A DNA stretch of 64,000 bases from Arenibacter palladensis (GCF_900129275.1 NZ_FQUX01000003.1:310001-374000); one strand, 5' to 3'; shown: positions 45,023-54,860, counted from the stretch's first letter. Notes: generated from the letters alone by a model not told the origin. A program made the numbers and translations.

Positions 45023-47671
45023 CTAATTAAAATTAATATTAAATGTGGTGCCCACATTTACTTCACTTTCAGCCGAAATAGACCCACCATGCGCTTCTAT
45101 TTGTGTTTTGGTCATGAACAAACCAATTCCTCTGGCATCGGGATGCCTATGAAAGACCTTGTTCAAACCAAATAATTTATGGCCATGCCTTTTTAAATTT
45201 ATTCCCTGCCCATTATCAGTAACCTTCAAGAATTTTTTACCATTTTCAATTCCAGATGAAACATATATTTCAGGTACTCTATCCGCACTCCTGTATTTTA
45301 GGGCATTTCCAACCAAGTTAAGAAAAATACTTTCTAAATAAATTTTATTGTATGCAATATAAGGCAATTTTGAGAAATCGCTTTTAATTACCGCTCCAGT
45401 ACCCATAATTTCACCTGCAAGTATTTCCTGTGTTTTAACCATCACCGAATTAAATTCAATTTCCTCTAGCCTATCCTCATTATTATTTTTCCTAATGTTT
45501 AAAGCCTCTACCAAGGTATTGAGCGTTAGCGTAAGATGATCGATAACTGATTCAAATTTTTGGAACAGATCCTCACGCTCCTCCTCACTTTGGGCAAGTT
45601 TATAAAACCCTAAAAGTGAATTCAGGTTGCTCACCGGAGCTCTTAAATTGTGCGAGGTGATCTGGGTAAAATCTGCCAGCTTGGTGTTTTGGGCCACTAA
45701 TTTTTTTGCAAAGACCTCTAACTCTTCCTTGGCCTTCAGTATTTTTCCCTCAGCTATTTTTTGGGAAGTAATATCCCTTATAGCGGCAGATACCAATACA
45801 CCTTCTTTGGTTTTAAGGGGACTTAGACTTATTTGTATAGGAATTAATTTACCTTTTTTATTAATGGCGAATAATTCTCTTCCCTCCCCCATATGCCGTG
45901 TTTTGGGGTTGGCAAAGAAACCTGCCCTATGGCCTGGATGTTTGGCACTATAAGCTTCAGGAATAAGAATTTCTACGGATTTACCTTTCAGTTCCTTGGC
46001 ACTGTATCCGAACAATTTTTCCGCCTGTTTGTTGATCATATTAATTTTTCCGGCTTCATTGACGATCACCATGGCATCTGGAGCCGATTCCAACAGTCCC
46101 CGAAATTTTATTTCTTCCAGCCGCTGTTCCGTTACATCCTGGCAGGTACCCACCAACTCAATTACCTCACCAGCGTCATTGGTCATAATTTCTGCTAATA
46201 GCTGAATATTCTTTACCGTTCCATTCCTCAACTTAATCCGATGCAATAAATCCGGGAATTTTTTTTCCTCCAAAGAATATTGCACATGATTTGTCACCAT
46301 TTCCTTGTCCTCTGGATGCACAAATGAAAAATAGGTATCGTAAGTCAAACGAGTCTCTATATCAACATTAAAAATCTTATATAAATTGGAAGACCATGTC
46401 ACCTCATTCGTAATCGTATTCCATTGCCAGTTTCCGATCATGGATAGACGCTCGGCAAAATTAAGGACCTGATTTTTTCGCAATAGCTCGATTTCCGCAT
46501 TTTTAATGGCAGTAATATCAGAGGCTACGGTTAAGGATCCGGTTATTTCCCCATGCGTATCTTTAATGGCCGATATAGTAACCTGGACCGTAATTTTAGA
46601 ACCATCTTTCTTTATATAGGTCCATTCCCTTACATCAAATTCGTTATTTTCCGCCAACCCCTTTAAGGGATCCTTACCATATTTTTGGGACAAATCCTGC
46701 CTAAACCTTTCCACCTCCTCCATTTTTGCAAATAAACTAGGTATCTGTGTGCCAATAATTTCAGAAGTCGAATAACCCAATAAATACTCAGCTCCATGGT
46801 TGAAATGATTTATAATCCCTTTTTCGTTGGTAGTGATAATGGCAACTGACTTGGAATTGAATATGGCCTTTAATTCGGCATTAGCATTACTCAACGCCTG
46901 TTCCGCTAGTTTTCCTTCATTAATATCCTGGAAAATCCCAAAAAGGCCTACGCATTTTCCATCTTCAAATTCCCCACTTCCAATGGCGCGGGTCCAAAGG
47001 GAAGTCCCCTTTGCAGTTACAAGCTCAACCTCAACATCATAAGGTTGCCCTGTTAGCATAGCCTCGTTAACCACGCGCTGGATGGTTTCACGACTTTCCC
47101 CTTCTTTATAGAAATTAATGGCGGTTTCCAATTGAGGTCGATAATTTTCAGGCACCTCATGTATTTCACATACCATCTTGCTCCAATAAACTTCATTGGT
47201 TGAAAGATTAACCTCCCAAGTGCCAATTCGGGCCACTTCATTGGTCTTATCCAATATTTGAATCATACGTGCCCGTTCTTTTTCCCTTTCTTTCTGAGGT
47301 GTTATATCTCCGGTATGCATTAGCAAACCTCCTATCTTTCCTTCCGAAACATACCAGGGACGTACATCCCAATAGATCCATTGTATTGTTCCATCTGCAC
47401 GTTTAAATGGTGCCTCCTCACAAATATCAATGGCGCCCTTAAGGCATTTTTGATGGTTGGCTTTCCAATCTTCACCTATTTCAGGGAATAGTTCATAATG
47501 CGACCGACCAATTATTTCCTTGTCTTCCATTTTATAATCCGTGATCCAACGTTGGGATACTGCTATATATCGCATGTCCTTGTCCAACATAGCAATGGCC
47601 GTGGGTGCCTGTTCAATAAAGATTTTATTATACTGTTCACTCAGTTCAGAATCCTTTGTAGACATATTCAA
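45023..47671 (-). CDS. Multi-PAS sensor histidine kinase
   Basis: An 882-residue kinase without membrane helices, so a cytoplasmic sensor. Five PAS/PAC units follow each other: about 12-128, 140-255, 262-390, 395-515 and 520-640. Each ends in a PAC strand such as GLLMHTGDITPQK or VASDITAIKNAE. The dimerisation domain has the phospho-acceptor His674 in ITSHNLRAPVSN, and the ATPase domain (about 740-880) has FLNLVGNALKYR, VTDNGQGINL and RGIGLFMTKTQIEAHGG. The repeated PAS domains suggest redox, light or small-ligand sensing. The single-domain regulator gene lies just downstream. Confidence 0.95.
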   Translation of the reverse strand: MNMSTKDSELSEQYNKIFIEQAPTAIAMLDKDMRYIAVSQRWITDYKMEDKEIIGRSHYELFPEIGEDWKANHQKCLKGAIDICEEAPFKRADGTIQWIYWDVRPWYVSEGKIGGLLMHTGDITPQKEREKERARMIQILDKTNEVARIGTWEVNLSTNEVYWSKMVCEIHEVPENYRPQLETAINFYKEGESRETIQRVVNEAMLTGQPYDVEVELVTAKGTSLWTRAIGSGEFEDGKCVGLFGIFQDINEGKLAEQALSNANAELKAIFNSKSVAIITTNEKGIINHFNHGAEYLLGYSTSEIIGTQIPSLFAKMEEVERFRQDLSQKYGKDPLKGLAENNEFDVREWTYIKKDGSKITVQVTISAIKDTHGEITGSLTVASDITAIKNAEIELLRKNQVLNFAERLSMIGNWQWNTITNEVTWSSNLYKIFNVDIETRLTYDTYFSFVHPEDKEMVTNHVQYSLEEKKFPDLLHRIKLRNGTVKNIQLLAEIMTNDAGEVIELVGTCQDVTEQRLEEIKFRGLLESAPDAMVIVNEAGKINMINKQAEKLFGYSAKELKGKSVEILIPEAYSAKHPGHRAGFFANPKTRHMGEGRELFAINKKGKLIPIQISLSPLKTKEGVLVSAAIRDITSQKIAEGKILKAKEELEVFAKKLVAQNTKLADFTQITSHNLRAPVSNLNSLLGFYKLAQSEEEREDLFQKFESVIDHLTLTLNTLVEALNIRKNNNEDRLEEIEFNSVMVKTQEILAGEIMGTGAVIKSDFSKLPYIAYNKIYLESIFLNLVGNALKYRSADRVPEIYVSSGIENGKKFLKVTDNGQGINLKRHGHKLFGLNKVFHRHPDARGIGLFMTKTQIEAHGGSISAESEVNVGTTFNINFN

Positions 47672-48138
47672 CTCCCTAAGATTTACGGAAAATTCCTAAA
47701 GTTAATATTTTATGGTCCTAGCATTTAAACTTCACCGGTACCAACGATTACACTCCCATACAATTAAAGGCCCAAATAGCGGTGTATGACCATAAATTTC
47801 ACGCACTTGATTCAAAAATTCAGGTGCATGTGTTAAATTTAGTATATTTTTCCTACATAAGACCAAGACAACCAACCTTAACTAGCATTACGGTTTTTAG
47901 AAGATTATCTAAAAAGCAAAAGGATTCCCAAGCCCATTTCAGTAAATACGATGAAATTAATAGGTAATCACCCTAAAAAGGGAGCAAACTATTAATTCCG
48001 GAAATGTACGTACACCAAAGAAAGGGCAACATTTTTGTACTCCTCAGTAACCCAAGAATTTAATATAAACTAAATCATTATATTAGCTCTCCCCTCCTTT
48101 TTATAGCCTAAACATATTTCCCATTAAACGATCCACCT
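47672..48138. other. Divergent intergenic region without a supported gene
   Basis: About 470 bp between the kinase and permease genes, which diverge. It must hold both promoters, but no good TTG/TAnnTTTG pair was found. A 10-bp palindrome TGTACGTACA lies at 48005-48014. A 61-codon plus-strand frame at 47782-47967 has no signal, motif or neighbour support. Confidence 0.45.
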
Positions 48139-49440
48139 ATGAAGGAAACCAATGAACACTTAAAAAGGGAGGTCGGAGTTATGGGCCTTAGTGCCAATCT
48201 TGTCAATATTATAATCGGCGCCGGTATCTTTGCCTTACCTGCCATTGTTGCGGCGGGACTAGGCTCTTCAAGTATTTACGCTTATTTATTCTGTGGCCTG
48301 TTAATTACCTTGGTAATGCTCTGTTTTGCCGAAATTGGCAGTAAAATAACCACTTCGGGTGGGGCCTACACCTATATACAATCCTCGTTCGGACCCTATT
48401 TTGGGTTTCTAACGGTTATTTTGTTCGTTCTTTCCGCAACATCGGCAGATGCAGCGGTAGCCAATGCCCTTGTGGACATCATTGGAACTATCTTTCCAGT
48501 ATTTAAATCGGGCACCCTTAAAATATTTATTTTCTTTATCCTATTTGGCACCTTGGCCTTTATCAACGTAAAGGGAATAAGAGAAGGAATGTTTGTGGTG
48601 AAGACTATAACCATTACCAAACTAATCCCGCTTTTACTGTTGGTTATTTTTTCATGGGGAGAGGTATCCTTGGACCATCTAGCTATAAATTCGGTACCTA
48701 CCATAGAAGATATTGGTAAAATATCGCTCATTCTTTTTTTTGCCTTCCAAGGTGCGGAGTCGGGTTTATCCATTAGTGGGGAGGTTAAAGATCCGACCAA
48801 AAATATCCCTAGGGCCATATTTATAAGTGTAGTTGGTGTTTTGATCCTCTACATCCTTATTCAAACGGTTTCCCTTGGCGTATTGGGAGCATCATTGGCT
48901 ACCTATAAGGAAAACCCCCTTAGCTTTGTTGCCCATCAGGTCTTCGGACCTGTAGGCTTTACTATAATAACCATTGGCGCGGCAATTTCTATGCTCGGAA
49001 ATTTAAGCAGTGAGATTTTAAGCATACCCAGGGTATTATTTAGGGCTTCAAAAGATAAAGTCATTCCTATAAATTCACTCTCTAAAGTCCACCACAAATT
49101 CTCCACACCCTACATTGCAATAATCGCCTATTCCATATCGGGATTTTTACTAGCCACCTTTGGCGGATTTCAACAAATGGCCATTATCTCCAGTGCATCC
49201 ATTTTATTGGTCTATTTGGGAGTAACACTTGCGGTAATCAAGCAGAGAAGAAAAAAGTTGATACGGACCAAAAATGAATTTAGGATACCCGGAGGCTATC
49301 TGGTCCCGATACTATCGGTAATGATTATAGTTTGGCTACTATCCAACATGGAACGCCAGGAGGTTATCGGGTTTGGGGTCTCTTTAACGATCCTAACCTT
49401 TATCTATTTCCTAAAGGGCATCATTTGGAAAAAAAAATAA
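48139..49440 (+). CDS. APC-family amino acid permease
   Basis: A 433-residue transporter with about twelve hydrophobic helices. The first helix carries the APC substrate-site signature IIIGAGIFALPA, and the later stretches AEIGSKITTSGGAYTYIQ and FFAFQGAESGLSISGEVKDPTKNIPRA are typical. Relatives take up amino acids or polyamines by proton symport. It stands alone. The substrate cannot be predicted. The downstream region before the convergent gene holds GC-rich palindromes. Confidence 0.92.
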   Translation: MKETNEHLKREVGVMGLSANLVNIIIGAGIFALPAIVAAGLGSSSIYAYLFCGLLITLVMLCFAEIGSKITTSGGAYTYIQSSFGPYFGFLTVILFVLSATSADAAVANALVDIIGTIFPVFKSGTLKIFIFFILFGTLAFINVKGIREGMFVVKTITITKLIPLLLLVIFSWGEVSLDHLAINSVPTIEDIGKISLILFFAFQGAESGLSISGEVKDPTKNIPRAIFISVVGVLILYILIQTVSLGVLGASLATYKENPLSFVAHQVFGPVGFTIITIGAAISMLGNLSSEILSIPRVLFRASKDKVIPINSLSKVHHKFSTPYIAIIAYSISGFLLATFGGFQQMAIISSASILLVYLGVTLAVIKQRRKKLIRTKNEFRIPGGYLVPILSVMIIVWLLSNMERQEVIGFGVSLTILTFIYFLKGIIWKKK

Positions 49441-49490
49441 TCTTCCCAATGTCATTGGATTCAATTTAAGTAAACTACCTCTGGGAAAGC

Positions 49491-49539
49491 CCTCGAGGCA
49501 TTCGTAGGAAACGAACTTAAAATTTCGAGGCAAGCCTCG
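49491..49539. repeat. Cluster of short palindromes between convergent genes
   Basis: CCTCGAGG (49491-49498), TTCGT/ACGAA (49501-49515) and CGAGGC-AA-GCCTCG (49526-49539) lie in a row. CGAGGC recurs across the cluster. It may form a terminator-like structure for the permease transcript or be a small dispersed palindromic repeat. Confidence 0.4.
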
Positions 49540-49597
49540 GTGTATTATACCTTTTGGCGGTGCCAATAAAGATGGTGTTTGAAAGTAAGTGATTGGT

Positions 49598-49834
49598 TTA
49601 AGCCAATTTAGCTTTGTTCAATTTAGTAGAGAAAGACAATTCTTTTTTAACCCTAGAATTTTTGAACATGTACAAACGAGCTACTTTGTTTTCGTTTTTG
49701 ACAGAAACCTCATTTTGGGTAGAAGTAACAATACTCATGCTAACAGTTTCAACTTTCACTTCTTGACCAACGTTGTTTGCTTGTGCAGCTACTCCGATAA
49801 AAAGAACAAAAATTAAAGTTAAAAGCGTTTTCAT
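49598..49834 (-). CDS. Small secreted flavobacterial protein, copy 1
   Basis: A 78-residue protein: signal peptide (MKTLLTLIFVLFIGVAAQA), then a short mature part of about 59 residues rich in Lys, Val and Ser with the central ENKVARLYMFKNSRVKKELSF. No Cys, no domain I recognise. It resembles small secreted proteins often found in several copies in flavobacteria. It is nearly identical to the copy at 50468, differing by Gln versus Leu near residue 24. Function unknown. Confidence 0.8.
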   Translation of the reverse strand: MKTLLTLIFVLFIGVAAQANNVGQEVKVETVSMSIVTSTQNEVSVKNENKVARLYMFKNSRVKKELSFSTKLNKAKLA

Positions 49835-50021
49835 GATGCGTTGTTTTGTTATGTAAATTTAACGCCACATGCACCTTGGCATAGGTCACAAATCGTTTAA
49901 ACCCCCTTATTTTTCGGTATCTGACAAATCTCCCGATAAAATGTAGAAAATGCTCGGTGAGTGAAAACCTACCCAGGAAACGGTAATCGATGTTAATGGT
50001 ATTTAATCGGTAATTCTTACA
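49598..50021. repeat. 424-bp direct repeat, copy 1
   Basis: Matches 50468-50891 at a constant offset of 870 bp with no gaps and about ten to twelve substitutions (about 97% identity). The repeat begins at the stop codon of the small secreted protein gene and runs through its 5' region. No terminal inverted repeats or target duplications were seen, so a tandem-type gene duplication is more likely than a transposon. Confidence 0.92.
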
Positions 50022-50467
50022 GTATTTTAGTTCACCAAAACCATATTCACTCAATTTTTGTAGTATAAAACCTATAAAAAACAGATGTGCTTTGGATAGA
50101 CTTCCGGGCAAAGCGATTCCATAAATTGTCGATGTTCAACAATCCTTCCCATTTAAAGATGTTTTTGGTGCACGGTCCACGGCCTTCAAATACTGGGCAA
50201 AACCTAAAAACAACCAATTGACAAATGATGCGAACTACAAAACTTATTTAAATAGGCCAAACAATTCCATGATTACAGGTTTACAACAAGCTTCATTTAG
50301 CCAGCCTATATTGAAAGCATCTAAACATTTACCTAGACCACTTTATAATTACCTTCTACAAATGCTTTGTTGATCAGATAATTGTTGGCAACTAAAGTTT
50401 GGTTGGATAGGATGTAATTTAGGTCGGGGAGATTTCCATTCCTTATGAATTCTAGAGGACCTAAAGA
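50022..50467. other. Unique spacer between the duplicated units
   Basis: 446 bp not shared by the two copies. The last 150 bases hold a minus-strand reading stretch that continues in frame after the stop codon of copy 2 for 44 codons, but without start or family support. No repeat or RNA feature was recognised. Confidence 0.4.
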
Positions 50468-50704
50468 TTAAGCCAATTTAGCTTTGTTCAATTTGGTAGA
50501 GAAAGACAATTCTTTTTTAACCCTAGAATTTTTGAACATGTACAAACGAGCTACTTTGTTTTCGTTTTTAACAGAAACCTCATTTTGGGTAGAAGTAACA
50601 ATACTCATGCTAACAGTTTCAACTTTTACTTCCAGCCCAACGTTGTTTGCTTGTGCAGCTACTCCGATAAAAAGAACAAAAATTAAAGTTAAAAGCGTTT
50701 TCAT
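50468..50704 (-). CDS. Small secreted flavobacterial protein, copy 2
   Basis: A 78-residue paralogue of the gene at 49598, with one residue changed. Most of the nucleotide differences are silent, which suggests that both copies are still under selection or that the duplication is recent. The upstream 190 bp are duplicated as well, so both copies should share the same control. Confidence 0.8.
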   Translation of the reverse strand: MKTLLTLIFVLFIGVAAQANNVGLEVKVETVSMSIVTSTQNEVSVKNENKVARLYMFKNSRVKKELSFSTKLNKAKLA

Positions 50705-50891
50705 GTTGCGTTGTTTTGTTATGTAAATTTAACGCCACATGCACCTTGGCATAGGTCACAAATCGTTTAAACCCCCTTATTTTTCGGTATCTGACAAATC
50801 TCCCGATAAAGTGTAGAAAATGCTCGGTGAGTGAAAACCTACCTAGGAAACGCTAATCGATGTTAATGGTATTTAATCGGTAATTCTTACA
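50468..50891. repeat. 424-bp direct repeat, copy 2
   Basis: Second copy of the block at 49598-50021. The right end falls after TTCTTACA; beyond it the two copies differ completely. Changes fall in both coding and 5' regions, including a four-base cluster in the middle of the gene. Confidence 0.92.
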
Positions 50892-51230
50892 TGGTTTTAG
50901 ACAAAACCATTCACCTACAATCAAAAATTGTAGTAAAATATCTACAAGTAATTTATGAATCATATACGCCATTTCCGTTACCCGCAGCCTTATATAATTC
51001 CATCCATACCACTCAAAACATATATTAACATGATATTTTAAAACTTTTAAGCTACTTATCCGTAAGTATTTTGGAATAACAAGCACTAAAGGATTAAGTA
51101 TTTGTCATCGACATTTTTGATAAAACTGTTTTACCTTTATAAAGGCAAGATTTTTGTAGCCCTATTATTTGGCAGCTCCCATGTAGGTGCAACAGAAAAA
51201 TAGAACATATTAACGTTAAGAAATTTATTT
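50892..51230. other. Intergenic region upstream of msrA
   Basis: About 340 bp between the end of the repeat and the msrA start. It must contain the msrA promoter; no full TAnnTTTG element was found. No gene, RNA or further repeat copy is supported. Confidence 0.45.
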
Positions 51231-51896
51231 ATGAAACTTTTACAGATTACCCTATTTACCATTTTAGGATTTTCCGCCATCAACTGTCAATCCAAAACCA
51301 AATCCGAACAAAAGCATGAAATAATTGCCGAAGTCAGCCCACAAGAACTCCAGAAATATGAAACTGCCTATTTTGCCAGCGGTTGCTTTTGGTGCGTGGA
51401 AGCTATTTTTGAAAGTGTAAAAGGAGTAAAGGAAGTGGTCTCCGGTTATTCTGGTGGTAAGGAAAAAAATCCCACTTATGAACAAGTAGGCTATGGCCGC
51501 ACCACCCATGCCGAAGCTGTTGAAGTTTATTACGATCCCAAGATCGTTTCCTTTGAAACCTTGGTTAAGGTATTTTTTGGATCGCATGACCCCACCACCT
51601 TAAATAGGCAGGGGCCAGACAAGGGTGCCCAATACAGGTCTATAGCCTTTTATAAAAATGAATCCGAAAAGAAAATAATTAACGACTACATTTCCGAACT
51701 GGAGAATAAAAAAGTTTATTCTGCACCCATAGTTACGGAGGTAAAACCTTTTAGTGTTTTTTATGATGCCGAAGACTATCACCAAGATTATGAAAAAAAC
51801 AATCCCAACAACTCCTATATTAGAAACGTATCGGTGCCTAGGTTAAAACGCTTTCAAGCCAAATTTCCGGAATTATTAAAGAATCAGCCCCATTAG
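51231..51896 (+). CDS. msrA: Peptide methionine sulfoxide reductase A, lipoprotein form
   Basis: A 221-residue enzyme that reduces methionine-S-sulfoxide in proteins. The catalytic motif is GCFWCVE (51-57, nucleophile Cys52), followed by VVSGYSGG, EAVEVYYDP and the FFGSHDPTTLNRQGPDKGAQYRS stretch. The N-terminus carries a lipoprotein signal (ILGFSAINC, Cys19), so this form works in the periplasm or outer membrane rather than the cytoplasm. A terminator follows. It stands alone, no msrB next to it. Confidence 0.95.
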   Translation: MKLLQITLFTILGFSAINCQSKTKSEQKHEIIAEVSPQELQKYETAYFASGCFWCVEAIFESVKGVKEVVSGYSGGKEKNPTYEQVGYGRTTHAEAVEVYYDPKIVSFETLVKVFFGSHDPTTLNRQGPDKGAQYRSIAFYKNESEKKIINDYISELENKKVYSAPIVTEVKPFSVFYDAEDYHQDYEKNNPNNSYIRNVSVPRLKRFQAKFPELLKNQPH

Positions 51897-51977
51897 TACA
51901 TAAACCTCATAAAGTAATAAGTCAATTCTTATAAAATATAATCTGTCCTAAAGGGAAGGGTTAATATATACAATTAG

Positions 51978-52006
51978 GCCGACAGCATAAAGCGTGTCGG
52001 CTTTTT
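51978..52006 (+). terminator. Terminator after msrA
   Basis: Stem GCCGACA (51978-51984) with TGTCGGC (51995-52001), a 10-base loop and a TTTTT run. Confidence 0.85.
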
Positions 52007-52118
52007 ATTTTATGCCATTTTAATATAACAATTGGGCTAATTTTAGTGCAATAGGGTAATGTTTAATCACTTTTTTATACCTTTCAAGCTCACATTTAAA
52101 AAAAATAAGATTAAAAAA

Positions 52119-53510
52119 ATGAAAGTAAGATCAAAACTCCCAACTACCCTATTCTCGGCCATACTGTTGGCTTCTTTTTTAATAGGTTGCGCAGGGAAAG
52201 AAAAGGACAACACCCCATGGGTAAATCTTTTTGATGGAAAGACCTTGAACGGTTGGAACCAAAAAGGTGGAGAAGCCAAATATGAAGTCGTTGATGGCAC
52301 AATTGTTGGAACTACTGTTCACGACACTCCCAACTCCTTCATGACCACCAACGAAATGTACAGGGATTTTATCCTGGAATTGGAATATAAGGTTGATTCC
52401 TCCATGAACTCTGGAATTCAGATTAGAAGTAACAGCATCCCAGCCTATAGGAACGGAAGGGTACATGGATACCAAATAGAAATTGACCCTTCAGAAAGGG
52501 CTTGGAGCGGTGGTATCTTTGACGAAGCTAGAAGGGGTTGGTTAAATACATTGGACAATAACCCTAAGGCACAGCAAGCATTCAAACAAAATGATTGGAA
52601 TCACTACAGGATTGAAGCCATTGGCGATACCATTAAAACATGGATCAACGACGTACCAGCTGCCTATCTAATTGATGATAAAACAGCAAGTGGCTTTATT
52701 GCCCTACAGGTACACAGTATAGGAAAGAACAAAAAGGAAGGAACCCCAATTGTTTGGAAAAACATTAAAATACTTACGGACAACTTGGAAACCTATTCAA
52801 GAAAATCTCCTTTAACACCAATAGTTACCAAAAACAAGCTTACCGTAGGCGAAGAAAAGGATAACTGGAAACTACTTTGGGACGGTGAAACTACCAATGG
52901 CTGGAGAGGTGCCCGTTTGGACGGTTTTCCGGAAACCGGATGGGAAATAAAGGATGGTGTGCTTACCGTATTGCCTTCCGGTGGTGAAGAATCTGCGGCT
53001 GGTGGAGATATTGTAACTACCGACCTCTATGGCGATTTTGAATTAAAAGTAGATTTTAAACTTACCGAAGGTGCCAACAGTGGAATAAAGTATTATGTAA
53101 ATACCGATCTTAACAAAGGTCCTGGTTCTTCCATTGGTCTGGAATATCAAATTCTGGACGATGCTCGCCACCCCGATGCCAAGTTGGGGAGTCATGATGG
53201 CAGTAGAACAGTAGCCTCTCTTTACGACTTAATACAGGCAGACCCAAACAAACCTATTAATCCTATTGGGGAATGGAATACCGCCCACATCAAATCCATC
53301 AACAACCATGTTGAACATTGGTTAAATGGAACCAAAGTTTTGGAGTATGAAAGAAAGAGTGATGACTACCGTAAATTGGTATCCGAGAGTAAATACGTAA
53401 AATGGCCCAATTTTGGGGAGGGAGACGAAGGACACATCCTTCTTCAAGATCACGGAGATCTGGTAAGTTTCAAAAACATCAAAATTAAAAGCATAAACAA
53501 AAGCGAATAA
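52119..53510 (+). CDS. Lipoprotein with two DUF1080 (3-keto-disaccharide hydrolase) domains
   Basis: A 463-residue lipoprotein. Start at 52119 (MKVRSKLPTT) gives a clear signal with lipid Cys near residue 25 (ASFLIGC). Two concanavalin-like DUF1080 domains follow, about 33-220 and 245-460. Each opens with WVNLFDGKTLNGW or WKLLWDGETTNGW, carries ANSGI(K/Q) and ends in the VSFKNIKIK strand. Proteins of this family act on 3-keto-glycosides. The next gene, a Tat-exported Gfo/Idh oxidoreductase, starts at the base after its stop, so the two probably make and cleave 3-keto sugars in the periplasm. Confidence 0.9.
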   Translation: MKVRSKLPTTLFSAILLASFLIGCAGKEKDNTPWVNLFDGKTLNGWNQKGGEAKYEVVDGTIVGTTVHDTPNSFMTTNEMYRDFILELEYKVDSSMNSGIQIRSNSIPAYRNGRVHGYQIEIDPSERAWSGGIFDEARRGWLNTLDNNPKAQQAFKQNDWNHYRIEAIGDTIKTWINDVPAAYLIDDKTASGFIALQVHSIGKNKKEGTPIVWKNIKILTDNLETYSRKSPLTPIVTKNKLTVGEEKDNWKLLWDGETTNGWRGARLDGFPETGWEIKDGVLTVLPSGGEESAAGGDIVTTDLYGDFELKVDFKLTEGANSGIKYYVNTDLNKGPGSSIGLEYQILDDARHPDAKLGSHDGSRTVASLYDLIQADPNKPINPIGEWNTAHIKSINNHVEHWLNGTKVLEYERKSDDYRKLVSESKYVKWPNFGEGDEGHILLQDHGDLVSFKNIKIKSINKSE

Positions 53511-54839
53511 ATGAAAACTAGAAGAGACTTTATTAAAAAAACGGCAGCGGGCAGTGCTGCCCTTAGCTTGGGAGGATTGGTAATGCCAAGTATGGGCTAC
53601 AGTAATATTTTAGGAGCCAACGACAAAATCAATGTTGCGGTAATTGGGGTAAGAAGCAGGGCCAAGGCCCACTTCGTTGCCATAAGCAAAGACCCTAATG
53701 CCAAGGTGCTATATAGTTGCGATGTGGACGACAAAATTCTGGAGGAACACAATGTTTGGTGCAAAAAGAATATTGGTTATATCCCAAAAGTAGAAAAGGA
53801 CTTTAGGAAGATTTTGGAAGATAAGAATGTGGATGCTGTTTTCATTGCTACACCGGAACATTGGCATGCCCCTATGGCCATCATGGCCTTGCAAGCAGGC
53901 AAACATGTTTATGTAGAAAAACCGTGTAGCCACAATCCACACGAGAATGAGCTCTTGGTTGCGGCACAAAAGAAATATGGCAAAAAGGTACAAATGGGAA
54001 ACCAGCAGCGTTCCTCCCAAAGTTCCGCTTTGGCCGTTAAAGAGATACGTGAAGGAATTATTGGAGAAGTCTACAAAGGCGAGGCCTATTATTCCAGTAA
54101 TAGGGGCTCTATCGGTATTGGGAATAAAATAGAGGTTCCCAACACATTGGACTGGGATTTATGGCAAGGACCGGCACCTAGGGAATCCTACAGGGACAAT
54201 GTACATCCATACAACTGGCATTGGTTTCGTACCTGGGGTACAGGGGAAATTCACAACAATGGTACCCATGAAATTGATATTTGCCGTTGGGCATTGGGTG
54301 TGGACCTACCCAATAGCGTAACTTCCTTTGGTGGAAAGTACACCTTTAAGGATGATTGGGAGTTCGTGGACAACCAACAGGTAACCTATAAATATGATAA
54401 TGATAAATTCATTACCTGGACCGGACACAGTAGAGGTTTGATAAAACCTGAGCAACCTGGTAGAGGGGCTACCATCTACGGAAGCAAGGGAATGATAACC
54501 ATGAGCAGAAATGAATACAACCTTTATAATCTGGACGGCAGTTTAATTAAGAAAGTTGAAGAAGGGGTAAAAAGCGCTACCACCAATACTATGGGTATGG
54601 GCGGTTTGGATGTAAATCACGTACACAATTTCTTCAGTGCCATACGTCAGGACACTTCCCTGAATTCGGATATCAAAGATGCCAGTATTTCTACCATGCT
54701 ATGTCATTTAGGGAATATTGCCCAAGATGTAGGTAGAACCATTCATATCAACCCTACCACAGGAAAGGTAAAAGATGATGATGAGGCCATGTCCTACTGG
54801 AAAAGGGAATACCAAGAAGGCTGGGAACCAAAATTATAG
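53511..54839 (+). CDS. Tat-exported Gfo/Idh/MocA-family oxidoreductase
   Basis: A 442-residue NAD(P)-dependent dehydrogenase. The N-terminus is a twin-arginine signal (KTRRDFIKKTAAGSAALSLGG) with a hydrophobic stretch, so it acts in the periplasm with a tightly bound cofactor. The Rossmann domain starts at INVAVIGVRSRAKAHF and includes FIATPEHWHAPMAIMALQAGKHVYVEKP with the catalytic-type Lys. A His-containing GEIHNNGTHEIDICRWALG belongs to the substrate domain. It is directly joined to the DUF1080 gene and is followed by a strong terminator. Confidence 0.93.
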   Translation: MKTRRDFIKKTAAGSAALSLGGLVMPSMGYSNILGANDKINVAVIGVRSRAKAHFVAISKDPNAKVLYSCDVDDKILEEHNVWCKKNIGYIPKVEKDFRKILEDKNVDAVFIATPEHWHAPMAIMALQAGKHVYVEKPCSHNPHENELLVAAQKKYGKKVQMGNQQRSSQSSALAVKEIREGIIGEVYKGEAYYSSNRGSIGIGNKIEVPNTLDWDLWQGPAPRESYRDNVHPYNWHWFRTWGTGEIHNNGTHEIDICRWALGVDLPNSVTSFGGKYTFKDDWEFVDNQQVTYKYDNDKFITWTGHSRGLIKPEQPGRGATIYGSKGMITMSRNEYNLYNLDGSLIKKVEEGVKSATTNTMGMGGLDVNHVHNFFSAIRQDTSLNSDIKDASISTMLCHLGNIAQDVGRTIHINPTTGKVKDDDEAMSYWKREYQEGWEPKL

Positions 54840-54860
54840 TTCTTGGATTTCAATGATTAA

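Noticed and set aside
47782-47967. 61-codon plus-strand frame between kinase and permease
   Set aside because: No signal peptide or motif, and placed where two promoters must lie.
49749-50111. 120-codon minus-strand frame over the upstream part of repeat copy 1
   Set aside because: The matching frame in copy 2 has a stop codon, so it is not maintained.
49598-50891. The 424-bp repeat as an insertion sequence
   Set aside because: No transposase, terminal inverted repeats or target duplications.
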